64,000 nt of DNA from contig NC_074717.1 of NCBI RefSeq assembly GCF_947242115.1, positions 36,267,201 through 36,331,200 of the forward strand, given 5' to 3'. The stretch comes from Biomphalaria glabrata. Taxonomy: Eukaryota > Mollusca > Gastropoda > Planorbidae. The notes beneath the pieces were generated by a model that saw only the letters and a program-made list of their open reading frames with translations, was not told the DNA's origin and searched no databases. Shown here piece after piece: positions 1 through 11,910 of this stretch. A program made the translations under genes and the position numbers. The number at the start of each line of letters is the position of its first letter. Position 1 is the first letter of the stretch.

Positions 1-689
1 TATAGTCACATCTTTTGAGAGAAAAAATAGTATATACAAATGTACAATGTGTTCTATAATCTCTTGCACATGTCTTATCATGCTATCAAAAATTTTGATG
101 AGACTAATATATGGTCTCATTTGACCTTACAATATTTGAAAAAATATTTGTCTGTGTAGACAATACTCATAGTTGTCAACATTATTTGAAAAAGAAAGTT
201 GTCTTGTTTTTGTTTTTTTACACAAAATTTCAAAGTAAATTCTCAATTCATCAATAGAATGCTTTCAATATTAATTTTACAACAGAGTGAGCAGCCATAA
301 AATGCTCGTATACTAATATACTTAGTTTATCCAATCAGGTTACATAATCAGATGAAAAATATTGACAATGGTTACATGGTCAAATGAAAAAATATTTACA
401 ATGTTCTTTAAAATAAATCAATGCAAGTGAAATATATCTATAATAAATATGTATGTTGTCTCAATGGTTTGTGTACGAAAATAATGACAATGTTTTGACA
501 ATGCAACTAAATCATGAAAGTCAAGAAAATATTCTTCAATGATGATTTATGGGGAACGTCTAAATCATCAAAGTCATAAGCATATTAAAGCGTGAAGGTC
601 GTTATCATGATATTCATTTGGCTCATATGTCTTGCTGTGAGCTCAAGTTGCTTTAACATAAGTATAAGTTACAATCCTCTCTCAAAAAA
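1..689. other. AT-rich non-coding stretch
   Basis: No open frame, RNA gene or clear repeat end is visible. The sequence is strongly AT-rich and runs into the degenerate tandem repeat that follows. Confidence 0.5.
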
Positions 690-1270
690 ATGAATCAGCT
701 TTTCACATTATGTAACATCAAATATATTACTTCGAGCCATTAGTAGTGCTCTAATAGTCTTCATCAATCAAATACAATGTTCTTTTTAAAAATCAAATAT
801 ATTACTTTGAGCCATTAATATTGCTCCAATAGTCTTCATGAATCAAGTACAATGTTCTTTCAAAAAAATCAGTGCTTACATCATATATCAAATATATTGC
901 TTTGAGCCATTGATAATGCTCCAATAAATTTCTCATATTAAATACTATCTTCTCAAAAAATCAATGTCTACAACACATCATCAAATATATTACTTCACGA
1001 GCCATCAATAATGCTCCAATAAATTTCTCATATCAATACAATATTCTTCTCAAAAATCAGTGTCTACAACACATCATCAAATATATTACTTCACGAGCCA
1101 TCAATAATGCTCCAATAATTTCTCATTAATACAATCTTCTCAAAAAATCAGTGATTACATCACACCTTATATATATTACTTCATGAGCCATCAATAATGC
1201 TCCAATAATTTCTCATATTAAATACAATCTTCTCCTCAAAAAAATCAGTGTACATCACACTCATCAAATA
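690..1270. repeat. Degenerate ~90-bp tandem repeat
   Basis: About six imperfect units follow one another, each carrying ATATATTACTT, then GAGCCAT, then TGCTCCAATA and TTTCTCAT. Successive TGCTCCAATA motifs lie roughly 75 to 100 bp apart, so unit length drifts. No protein is encoded. Confidence 0.7.
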
Positions 1271-2395
1271 TATCTTTGTAAGATGTTATATGTGCAGTGA
1301 AAAAAATGAAATGAAAAAAAATTAAATTAATAAGAGAATAAAGAGATAAATTAAAGGATAAATGACAAACACAAAAACAATATAGATAACAATACAGTCT
1401 GCTTTAAAAGAAATCAATAAATAGAAGACTTTGACAGAAGAATCACAGATATGTAAATACAAGACTTACACAAATAAACAACATGTATAGGAAGAGAAAT
1501 TACACTACGATTGTACAAACAAAACTAAATACGACTAAACAAAAAATTCTGAATGATCTAGAAGTCCCTACCGAACAAGGCTGGTCTACTCGGACCTTAT
1601 TAGGACTAGGAGAACAAAAAGAAAATCCCTAAAGATTCCTATCAGATGAAGTGAAATGGAACGGGACAAATAAATTGTGCCGCTTCAGTCTCAAAACATA
1701 AGACAGACCCACGCCGACCGCCCTTCAAGGTAACAAATATCAAAAATGAAAAACAATTTAATATGGTTCCAAGAGTTATCAATCACTAACTCTATATATA
1801 ATCAACTTCAATTACTGCTATACCACAGCAAAATCAATGTACTTTATTAATCATATAAATATATTCAATCCTTAATTATAACTTACAGACTTTCTTTTGT
1901 AGACTGATGTAGATTAATCCTCTCTTGTAGCTTGTCAAATACAAATACAGCTTGAGTAGTTCAATAATAATCCATGGGTAAGGTAACTAAGTAATCCGAT
2001 TGAGAATACACGTCAATGTGAGCATCAAAATAGTAGTAAAATAATCCAGTCATATGCCATAAGATGGCTCAAATGCTCAAGTAATGTCAAAAAATATTTC
2101 CGCTTGACCTTTACAATTAACACAAGTCCAACAGGTAGTCCAAATAATCCAATAAGATAATCCAAGAGGTAAGTGTAGTAATGCAGGCACGTGTTATTTC
2201 TTCGGCGTACAACGATGACTAGGAGAGCGCCAATAGGTACAAGTTAGTCCAACTTCAACGTCAAAGATCAATAATACAAAAGTACTTGAACATTCGTATA
2301 AATAATCCAACAGTACTTAAGTGGAAAACTTCAGCTTAGATAATCCAAATATGTAAAGTCTCTGAAAAATTTAGAATGACCATAAGTGAACAGAG
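1271..2395. other. Gene-free stretch, possible old retroelement body
   Basis: No long frame is visible. The recurring short words AATAATCCA and GTAGTCCAA suggest a decayed repeat. The same sequence resumes after the hAT element (4673 onwards), so the hAT was inserted into it. Confidence 0.4.
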
Positions 2396-3849
2396 GTCTA
2401 AATCACTGGCGGATCCAGGGGGGGGGCGGTAGGGGCGATCGCCCCCCCCACTCGGCCGACCCCCCCCCCCCCCCGAAGGGGGGGGCGGACGAATTTTAGT
2501 ATAGAAGTCACACAATTTGTATACGAATTTATTACTTATGTTAATAATATATACTAATTATTTCTATTTCAAACTTTTTTTAGATTATTTCGCCCCCCCT
2601 CTAGTATGTTGGCCGATTAGGTGGGGTCGGGAGGGGGCGATAGCATCAATCCGCCCCCCCCCAACCATAAACTTTTGAGTGGGGGGGGGCGGTCCAATTT
2701 ATTTGTAGAAATCACAGCTTGCCAAAAGAATCAATTAAATATCTATATGATTAAAACTTGTTATTGATATTTTAACCGATCTTTATATTATGTCGTTCCC
2801 CTGTTGTCCGATTGGTGTGTGTGGGGGGGGGGGGCAAAACCTCTACTGCCCTTCCCACCTAAACCCTTTGAGTGGGGGGGGGGCGGTCCTACTTTTATGG
2901 AGAAATCATAGTTTGTGAGCAAGATTAGTTGCATTGATATATAAATTTGATATTATGTCGCTCTCCTTCGGGTATCTTGGCCGATACGGTGGGGTAAGGG
3001 GGGGGGCGATTGCATGTACTGCCCTCCCCGCTCTAGCCCTATGAGTGGGGGGGGCGGTCATATTTTTATGGAGGAATCATAGTTTGTGAACAAAAATAGT
3101 TGAATTTCTATATAATTGATATGTGAAACCATTTGTACATTATGTCGCACCACACTCTAATCTCAAATTTTATGATTAGTAAATATGAAAGGAAAAAGGT
3201 GGGAGGGGCGATACATGCCATCTCCTTTCCCTCATCGGACGAAGCAATAATTTTTCTTTTTGTATTACAGTTAAGAAATTACAAAATGTAAAAAAAAATC
3301 AGCCACTAATATAATTTATATATGCTATAAATTAAATTCTCGTATCGAGTGGCCCCACCCTTATTCTTTAATGCCAAATGCAATCATTAGCAGAAATTAT
3401 AAAAAGGAGCGAGGATAAATCGTTTTCATTCTACCGCCCCTCCCATTTCCAGACAGAGTTTATAATATGTAATTTCACATGAATTTATCATAATTATTTT
3501 AAGAAAGACTTTGCTTTGGAAAAATTAGATTCTAACAAAAATTTTCAATATAAGAGTCACGATTGAGATGAGTAGCCTTTTTTCCAACCTCTACTCAATC
3601 TAATATTTTTCTAGTTAAATTTGGGACTATAACTCACAATTTATGCTTGAATTTTATTGAATATTATTTATCGAATTTTTTTTTTCGGCGGCGATCCTCA
3701 AAGCCTTAATCTAAATATGTGGGGTGTCTGATCTTTTCAAGGAACAAATCGGTTTTATTTGCAATGTATTAAGGGCGTATACATTCAAATTAGAATATTT
3801 TTCAATTACAATATTATTCAAAAGCTCCTTTTTTAATAGGGTGAATAAT

Positions 3850-4490
3850 GAGCTTTAGGTAAGGAGAATGCGTTTCTTCAGTGAAGAATGCAAGAAAATG
3901 CTTTTAGCTTCGGGGCTTCGCCCCGAAACTCACTGATGAATAGTGAGCTGTAGATGTCAGGAGCAGGCGTTTCTGCAGTGAAAAATGCAAGAAAACGCTT
4001 TTTGGCGTCGGGGCTTCGCCCCGAACTCCACTGATTAATAATGAGCTGTAGATGTCAGGAGAATGCTTTTCTTCAGTGAAGAATGCATGAAAACGCTTTA
4101 TGCGTCGGGGCTACGCCCCGAAACTCACTGATGAATAGTGAGCTGTAGTTGTCAGGAGCAGGCGTTTCTGCAGTGAAAAATGCAAGAAAACGCTTTTTGG
4201 CGTCGGGGCTTCGCCCCGAACTCCACTGATTAATAATGAGCTGTAGATGTCAGGAGAATGCTTTTCTTCAGTGAAGAATGCATGAAAACGCTTTATGCGT
4301 CGGGGCTACGCCCCGAAACTCACTGATGAATAATGAGCTGTAGATGTCAGGAGCAGGCGTTTCTGCAGTGAAAAATGCAAGAAAACGCTTTTTGGCGTCG
4401 GGGCTTCGCCCCGAACTCCACTGATGGATAAAGAGCTGTAGATGTCAGGAGAATGCGTTTCTTCAGTGAAGAATGCATGAAAATACTGAG
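3850..4490. repeat. ~122-bp hairpin satellite in dimeric order inside hAT
   Basis: Five to six monomers of about 122 bp each end in a perfect palindrome, TTCGGGGCTTCGCCCCGAA (7-8 bp stem, 3-nt loop; some monomers have a TAC loop). Two monomer types alternate, one with GGAGCAGGCGTTTCTGCAGTG and one with GGAGAATGCTTTTCTTCAG, giving a ~244-bp higher-order unit. Neighbouring dimers are nearly identical, so the array was homogenised recently. Confidence 0.8.
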
Positions 4491-4499
4491 AAATACTGC

Positions 4500-4530
4500 T
4501 TATTTATTGTTATATATATATATATCTATA

Positions 4531-4562
<32 letters not shown>
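4500..4562. repeat. (TA)n(TG)n microsatellite
   Basis: Alternating TA followed by an uninterrupted TG run, inside the right part of the hAT element. Confidence 0.85.
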
Positions 4563-4566
<4 letters not shown>

Positions 4567-4672
4567 ACACACGATTATGTATAGGGTTAGGGTTTACTGG
4601 GCGTTAGGGTTAGGGTTTGGAAAAAAATCGCCCCCCCCACTCCAAAGTTCTGGATCCGCTAGTGGTCTAAAT

Positions 4673-5157
4673 GGAGGACCTTCTGTATAGCAATGTAAGG
4701 TGAGACCTCGACAATGCAAGAGCGTGTCAAAAGTTGGTGACGAGCGCTCACGTGGAAACGATGTATCATCTGTCTTCAGGCGACGCCTTGAAATTTTCAC
4801 CCACACAAATGTATCAGCTGTCTTCGAGCGACGCCTTCAGTTTTTCACCCACACAAGTATCAGCTGTCTTCGGTTTCTGCCGATGGTGATGTCACGCCGT
4901 GCTCAATCTCAAGATGTCGACAATAGTGGAGAAATGAGCATTGACCAGGTTTAAAATATACACGCTATTGATGTTAAGTTCGAATTGGTCAATGATAAAG
5001 TGGACTCTAGTAAATACGGGTCAGGTCAACCGGTGAAAAAGTGCAGGCTCAGGTTAGTTCAATGATGATCTACTTGAATACTTGTGACTGGTTTCGCTTG
5101 AGTGGTGTTTGAGTTGAGTCCGTGCGTGTCTAGCACACAACATACTGGCTACCAAAA
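4673..5157. other. Non-coding stretch with short ~49-bp duplication
   Basis: Positions 4763-4880 hold two and a half copies of a ~49-bp unit containing ATCAGCTGTCTTC, GCGACGCCTT and TTTTCACCCACACA. An 84-residue frame crosses it, but its repeats follow the DNA unit and no family is recognised, so no gene is called. Confidence 0.45.
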
Positions 5158-5792
5158 ATGTAAATGACAGTTTGAATGGTATAATGAACGTTGAATATTA
5201 GAGACTGATTGAATGGTGTAATACTGGGTTCTTACTTCCTGAAGTGCTCTAGACACGTGACAAGACAAACACTATACGACTGACTCAAGTCCGTTCAGCA
5301 GACAACATGAAGATTTTATTTACAACATAATAATAATATACTGCACTCCTTGTTAGTGCTACAAGTCAAGAAATAATAATCCTATCCGCATAACAGCGGT
5401 ATCAAAAGTATCAATCACGTCCGCATCTCAGCGGGTAACAATAAGAACAATTACTACTAGTGACACTGGAGCTTCAACTATAGATATCCATTGAAATACG
5501 AATAATACCTTAATATCCAATAAGCACATTATGAAATCAACTCTCAAATATTATTAATCAACAATCACTAGTCCAGTGACTTTCATGCTATATACATATA
5601 TATACACCAGTCCAGGAAGAGACGTCCAACCTCCCTGGACCGGAAGCAAGACCTTACTGACTTGACTTGACTGAACTCAAAGTCAACTTTTCATTCTACT
5701 TCCTGTTTTCTACATCAGGAATTCCACGTGTCTTTTAAACTATTAACATGACGTGAACTTTAGATCATGCAATGTCAACTAAGACTGTGACA
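5158..5792 (-). mobile_element. Possible solo LTR fossil
   Basis: Read on the - strand, the segment ends in CA at 5158. It is followed after a few bases by TGGTAGCCAGTATG, which looks like a tRNA primer-binding site of a Gypsy-type retroelement. The other end (TG near 5792) is only a guess. No coding part is recognisable. If real, it is an old, broken fossil. Confidence 0.25.
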
Positions 5793-7145
5793 CATTCACA
5801 CATTCTTTCTGGCCAAACAAAGGACCTTGCTTGAAGATTAACATTCACACATACTGTCTGGCAACAAAATGGACATTGGTTGAAGATTAACATTCACACA
5901 TACTGTCTGACCACACAAAGGACCTTGGTTGAAGAATTAAATTCACACATACTGTCTGGCAACAAAATGGACATTGTTTGAAGATTAACATTCACACAAA
6001 CTGTCTGACCACACAATGGACCTTGGTTGAAGATTAACATTCACACATTCAGTCTGGCCACACAATGTACCTTGGTTGAAGATTAACATTCACACATACA
6101 GTCTGGCCACACAATGGACATTGGTTGAAGATTAACATTCACACAAACAGTTTGGCAACACAATGTACCTTGGTTGAAGATTAACGTTCATACATACAGT
6201 GTGGCCACACAATGGACCTTGGATGAAGATTAACATTCATACATGCTGTATGGCCATACAATGGACCTTGGTTGACGATTAACATTCATACATACTGTAT
6301 GGCCACACAATGGACGTTGGTTGAAGATTAACATTCACAAATACTGTCTGGCCACACTATAGACCTTGTCTGAAAATTAACATTTACACATACAGTCTGG
6401 CCACACAAAGGACCTTTGTTGAAGAATAATATTCACACATACTGACTGGCCACACAATGGACCTTGGTTGAAAATTAACATTTACACATATTTTCTGGCC
6501 ACACTATAGACCTTGTCTGAAAATTAATATTTACACATACTGTCTGGCCACACAATAAACCTTGGTTGAAGATTAACATTTTACACATACAGTCTTGCCA
6601 CATACTGTACCTTGGCTGAAGATTAACATTCACACATACAGTCTGGCCACACAATGGACCTTAGTTGAAGATTAACATTCACACATACTGTCTGGCCACA
6701 CAATGGACCTTGGTTGAAGATTAACATTCACACATACTGTCTGGCCACACAATCGACCTTGGTTGAAGATTAACATTTTACACATACAGTCTGGCCACGC
6801 AATGGACCTTGGTTGAAGATTAACATTCACACATACTGTCTGGCCAAACAATGGACCTTGGTTAAAGATTAACATTCACACATACTGTCTGGCCACACAA
6901 TGTACCTTGTTTGAAGATTAACATTCCCACATACAGTCTGGCCACACATTGGACCTTGGTTGAAGATTAACATTCACACATACTGTCTGGCCACACAATG
7001 GACCTTGGTTGAAGATTAACATTCACACATACTGTCTGGCCACACAATGGACCTTGGTTGAAAATTAACATTCACGCTTAAAGTGCGGTCACACTATAGA
7101 CCTTGTCTGAAAATTAACATTCACACATACAGTTCGGTCACACCA
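5790..7145. repeat. 49-bp satellite array, ~28 units
   Basis: The unit contains ACATTCACACATACTGTCTG, GCCACACAATGGACCTTGG and TTGAAGATTA, and recurs every 49 bp (for example AACATTCAC at 6968 and 7017). Units differ by scattered substitutions and a few single-base length changes. Short frames across it are by-products of the repeat. Confidence 0.9.
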
Positions 7146-8800
7146 TGGAGCCTTATTACTTGTAACTCTTCTTATCGTATTATTTATCAAACCAATCCTT
7201 CGATGAAGATGCCCCATATCATCCCTATATAAATAGGGTAGGTCGGAGAAATTTGATATCTCTTTTCTTTTTTTGACAACATGTAACCCTGAAACTTGTA
7301 TATTTTGTGCTTGAGTACTACTTCCCTGCGTATTGAGTTTGAAAATTTTGTAAGCATTTAACGCAATTATTTTTATGTTTGGTCAGCATTATTATCTTAT
7401 GTAAAGTGATGTTTCATTGAATCATATTGATGCATCATAACGTTATGCACTGAAGTTTATGTACACATTTATTTTATTAATATTTTTTATTATTAATGCT
7501 TGTTTAAGTAGCTATTAATGCAGATGATATATATTTACATTTTAATCATTTTTTAATGTGCGATACCCAGGGAAAGTCTTCGGAACGGAGGATACCTTCA
7601 GGGTGGAAGTGATCACTCTGGAGGATGAAAAAATAAGGCTTACCCTCCACTGGGTTTCGCCTGCATTCTCTAAAAATTAAATAGAATAATTTTTTTGTAC
7701 CCGTTGCTAAGGAAGGATCCAAACTGGAGGCCGTTAGATTATGCAATACGTGAGAGGCGCATTTAAAACCACAAAAAGGTGCCGAGCTGCCTCATTAAGT
7801 CCAATGAAAACGAAACAAGGACCTACAAGGTTTTGGTCACAACCCCTGAAGAAGGCAACAATGTTGGTTTTGCCAACAGGAGGACCACTGGTCTAATCAA
7901 TGTCCGAAGAGGGCTATCCTGAAGAGCAATAGAAAAAATGAACAACCCCAAGAGTCCCGGAAGAGGACTTACGCAGCGGCCTTGAATAGAAACGGTGCGG
8001 GAAAGCAGAACAAAAGCAAGGAATTGATTGAGAGGGTTGGTTTTCAAATTGTAAAAAACAAAAAAAGTAGCAATGGAAAAACCACCCCTTACACCCCTTC
8101 TCCCAGAAAAGCAGTAGAAAGAGTAAACATCATAGGAAGTAATACACACACACACACAATGAAAACATGTGAATAAACAAGATCGTAGCCTAGCTCTCTA
8201 AAAAAAAAACTGAAAAAAACTCTCTCCCTGTCCTCGTCATCCTCCGACAGGGGTGAGAATCATGAGGTAGAAGAAGAAAGACAAAAAAAAAAAAAGAATA
8301 CTTATATCATTTTCTAGTCTTCACTAAATATAATAACTATTAATTATATGCAAATGAAAAAAAAAAGCTACGACTAGCGTGCTATAGAATATTGAATTGC
8401 AATCGCACATGGTCGGACATACACTACAGATGAGCTTGTTACAGTATATTACAACAATAGCTTAAATCCTTATTAACTTATGAAGGCTTTCATTGACAAT
8501 TAAAAAGAGATGGACTCTAAATTGGTATTTTAATAGAAGCACTATCTGTTAAGTTGCTTCCTAGCATAAGTTGATTGATTTGAAGGTGTAAAAAAACTGG
8601 CTATAATTTTTCTACCGAGAATTCAGAGGGTTGCACGTACATGGTCAGCCATTAATTCCTGATAAGCCTTGGCTAGTCTACTACAACTGTACTTCATTCA
8701 CCAGTGGAAGCACTACTTGTTCAGTTGCTATTAAGATTTTAATTGATCTGATAATGAAAAAAAGTGACTAGAATTTGGCTACTCAGAATGCAAGTGCACC
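7146..8800. other. Gene-free stretch
   Basis: A sequence near 7550-7760 resembles a decayed element, and 8140-8160 has a short CA run. Frames of 64 to 110 codons overlap on both strands and match no family. Confidence 0.4.
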
Positions 8801-8809
8801 CCCTTGAAC

Positions 8810-9245
8810 CCCCTGCGGGCGCACATGGGCTTAACCAATGGGCAACAGGAAACACGGGCAGAGCCATGTACAAAGAAATGACTACGCCTAACAAACTGGA
8901 CACTATTAACTTCCTCCCCCGCAAAGAACAATCTACAATCTTCCAACTAAGGACAGGACACACACCTCTTTTAAATTATCATCTCAATAAAATAAATCCA
9001 AAACAACTCCCCCTTTGTAGACACTGCTCCCACCCCTTTGAAACCGTAAACCATATCCTCTTTGAATGCCCCTCCCTAATCCACCTTTGGCAGACCCTAC
9101 TTCCACTACAGCCCAACATAACCAACACCCTGTACGGCAGTGCTGAACAACTGAAGAAAACAGCACACTATTTTTCCTTGGCACAGACTGCAAAAGAGCT
9201 GACAGCTCTGAAGCTGGCTAGAAGAAGAAGTCAATGCCAATAAAT
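8810..9245 (+). mobile_element. LINE 3' tail (I/Nimb-like), 5'-truncated
   Basis: The frame ends a LINE ORF2. It carries FQLRTGHTPLLNYHLNKI, then a CxxC-x4-H...C zinc-knuckle-like module (LCRHC, HPFETVNHILFECP), the usual C-terminal module of I/Jockey/R1-type ORF2. It continues to ALKLARRRSQCQ and stops at 9241-9243. The 3' end has an AGAAGAAG run. A second copy lies inverted at 11911-12320. No reverse transcriptase core remains. The I/Nimb assignment is inference. Confidence 0.75.
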
Positions 9246-9249
9246 AATT

Positions 9250-9365
9250 GTGATAAGTTTCAGTTTGATCCGAGGATGGGTGTAGAAGTAGCGTGTACAC
9301 ACTTTTTACCAGACATACACACAGAAAAACAGACAAAATGAGTAGATATAAGCTTTGTAAAAAAA
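9250..9365 (+). repeat. Copy of dispersed 'GATCCGAGAATGG' repeat
   Basis: GATCCGAGGATGG, then GCGTGTACACA, TTTACCAGACA and TAGATATAAGCTTTGTA occur in the same order as at 19507-19590, 27400-27800, 30433-30520 and 36240-36345. Copies have no coding capacity. The family is probably a SINE or MITE; its ends are not resolved. Confidence 0.55.
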
Positions 9366-9580
9366 TAGTAGATTTTTATTCTCAATCGTTTGTATTTTAC
9401 CGAAATCTGTCAAAAATATATAATTTTCCATATTTTTTTTAAATAAGGAAAAGCCTATACCAATTGTAAAAAGTTGTAAAATTGAAACTTTACTTCTTTT
9501 TTAGCGGACTCTTATTTAATTCTTTTCATATAAAACCTCTTGGATTAATATAATTAAGAAATTAAGAAAATTAAACATAC

Positions 9581-9715
9581 CACGTCTGATCTCGAATGGA
9601 GAATTAAGTTGTCGGAGCCAACGACAGGTGTCAACGCTTTCATCATCTTCAAGGTGATGTCTCAACGTTGACGCGGTATCGAAAATTTCGCCACACAATA
9701 GACAGGTGAAATCCA
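9581..9715 (-). CDS. Possible orphan C2H2-like zinc-finger exon
   Basis: On the - strand a pyrimidine-rich tract ending ATTCATCAG precedes 135 open bases, which end at a GTATGT donor. Both boundaries are phase 1. The translation starts DFTCLLCGEIFDTASTLRHH, matching the C-x2-C-x3-F-x5-L-x2-H core of a C2H2 finger. The final His has no clear partner: no histidine follows at the usual spacing, and a cysteine occurs in VDTCRWL. No neighbouring exon was recognised, so this may be a piece of a host transcription factor, a transposase finger, or chance. Confidence 0.33.
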
Positions 9716-9719
9716 CTGA

Positions 9720-10545
9720 TGAATAGAAAAGTTGTTCATGTAGACGAATTGTAGTTAAACAAATTATTGGAATATACTTAGAATAAAATTACCAGAGCCT
9801 TGCTCGGTTGAATGATTAATACGATTAAAAATATTTTTAATAACTGTTTTTGTTTAGCGCAATTTCATGCTTTTAGCTTACTCAATATGCTACGATCAAC
9901 TCACCTGTCTGGGCCAGTTAAAAAATGTGTAGGGGGTGAAAATATAAAGACATCTGAGTGATCGCTTTTCAAATAAAATACTGTATTAAAAAAGTTAAAC
10001 TACCTTAATTCGAACTCAAGTGCTAAAGCAAGCTTGTAATGGGCTTTTTGGGCGTCTTATATTGGGCCTGTTCTGTTCACGCAAAAAAAAAAAAAAAAAC
10101 GTTAATAGTAAGATGGTATGTTTGTCGGGAGAAATTGGTCCGTTCTGACGCAATAAAGAGGTAAATTATAGAATTGCGATGGTGAAGATGCATTAAAATG
10201 TTTTTTTAAAGAATATTTTGAATTGATCTTGTTGCTAAGAAAGATTCTACTTAGAAGATGAAATAACATACATTAATTAATAATTTAATTTCCCAAAATT
10301 TGGTGCTTATGTCTTTTTTACCTGATTCATATTAAAGTAGAAAATAACTACAATGCAGATACAAGAGACTTTTTAAAAGAAAGACACAATTATTGCATTC
10401 CCTTGTAAGCACATACGGTTACGTTTTAGACGGTACAGAAAATACAGCTAGGCCTAAATTAAAATATATAGATATAGATTACTACAGTAGCTAGCCATGT
10501 TTGGGTATATATCTAGAGATTTCTTTTATGTGTCTGCAATCGGTA
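9720..10545. other. Gene-free AT-rich stretch
   Basis: An A18 run near 10084-10101 follows GTTCTGTTCACGC and may be the tail of a retroposed sequence. Nothing else is supported. Confidence 0.4.
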
Positions 10546-11908
10546 AGTGACGTTTTGGCGCCGCCGTTTTGGCGCGGCCGTTTTGGCCCCGCCTTTTTGG
10601 CGCGAGCCTATTTGGCGCTGGGGACGTTTTGGCGAGTTAATTTGACGATAATTTAATAAGCACTTAGCGTTTAAAACGTATCGTATTTATAGCGTATTTA
10701 TTTCACTCTACCATAATATTGTATGTATAGTATGAATTCTAAAACCGTCAAGTGAATTGTTGTTGTTTTTTTCTATAAATATAAAGGTTTTGCTTATTTC
10801 ATAAATATAGGCCTATAATAAGTCAGATTCCTGAATAATAATGACATGTTATACCCTCCCCTTTATTTATATGTGAGTTTTGCTAATCGCACTGGATGAC
10901 ATTTTTCGATTTCTTTCCAAAATAAAATCTCTTTATTTGACATTAGTGTCATACTTTCATATAACAAAAACCATGTTAACATATAAAGCTTTATTACGCT
11001 GAATGACGACAATAACTCCACACATAGTAAAGATCAAGACACGGAATGTGGTCAGTACAAACTCTAACGTGAATCCACCAAGGAAAACAAACACTAGGGG
11101 CGACAATGAATAAAAACAAATTCACAACACTAAGATACTTTCAAAAGATATAATTTGAGAAATTGGGTAGGGGTGATTTGGGTGACACATCTCGCATTGA
11201 CGAGTGAACACATGAAGACAAGACCAGCACCGCGCACTGGACGTAGGTGTCATGCGTCTGGGGATCATCTCCTTGGGACTGGTCATTACCTGTGACACCT
11301 ATCCCGCCCTCTTTCTTCTGGGCACATTTCACTTCCTGTATATACTCTTTCCTCCTAACACTACACTTGACATCCCTAGGTGCGAATTTATACTCCTTAA
11401 TCTTAAATTCCGAGAGCGGCCCAAAGTCTATCCCTCTCTTTCAATCTCTTCGCCCATACGTCTTTATAAGCTCGCGTAGTTTCGACCATTCACTAATAAT
11501 TTTTTTCGAGCATGCTAACAGACTAGAAAAACTTTCGCCATTTCATTCTATTATATTTTTAACTGAAAACCTGGTGGCAGTCTATATAAACAATGGAAAA
11601 AGTCCAGTCAAAGTGAGGAAAAGACAAAATTGTGCATGTTTTTGATACGTTTAGTGCAGACCACTCAAAGTATGAAGTATGGATGGCAGCTTGGTGTTGT
11701 GCACTATTAGAGATTTAACAATACTTACATAATAAACTTAAATACCAAAAACTAGCGGACACAAATATTTCTTCTTCTGTACGTGCAAAATATGTCTTAA
11801 CACAAACACTCATGCAAATCAGAAATATGCAGAACTCTTTTTAAAGAAATAATACAATGAACGTGCATAATGTATTTCGCGCCAAAACGTCCCTTGCGCC
11901 AAAATACA
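10546..11908. mobile_element. Candidate DNA transposon with TTTTGGCGC ends
   Basis: The left end has several GTTTTGGCGC words (10551-10640, including GGGACGTTTTGGCGAG). The right end reads GCGCCAAAACGTCCC and GCGCCAAAATA in the opposite orientation (11878-11905), forming long imperfect inverted ends. The interior has a GC-richer patch at 11180-11480 that may descend from a transposase, but no family signature was found. A LINE tail begins directly at its right edge. The target duplication is not resolved. Confidence 0.4.
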
Positions 11909-11910
11909 TA

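Larger units (their letters stand above)
2404..4664. mobile_element. Non-autonomous hAT-type element with internal satellite
   Basis: The left end reads CACTGGCGGATCCAG and the right end is its near-exact inverse (CTGGATCCGCTAGTG). The element is flanked by a perfect 8-bp duplication, GTCTAAAT, at 2396-2403 and 4665-4672, the signature of hAT transposases. The 2261-bp interior has no transposase frame. It holds G/C homopolymer clusters (2420-3060), a hairpin-bearing satellite (about 3850-4490) and a TA/TG microsatellite. It must have been mobilised in trans. Confidence 0.85.

Noticed and set aside
4580-4622. Telomere-like AGGGTTAGGGTTT words
   Set aside because: Only about two short pairs within the right part of a hAT element, with no continuous array. 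A similar word occurs at 53918. Not evidence of a chromosome end or interstitial telomere.
6672-6875. Open frame with repeated NLQPRSI/VNVNLQP units
   Set aside because: It follows the 49-bp satellite; the frame breaks wherever a unit changes length.
5790-7145. CRISPR-like regular repetition
   Set aside because: The units abut without unique spacers and the context is eukaryotic; it is a plain satellite.
11247-11645. 132-codon frame with hydrophobic character
   Set aside because: It overlaps other frames in the GC-richer patch of a probable transposon and matches nothing known.
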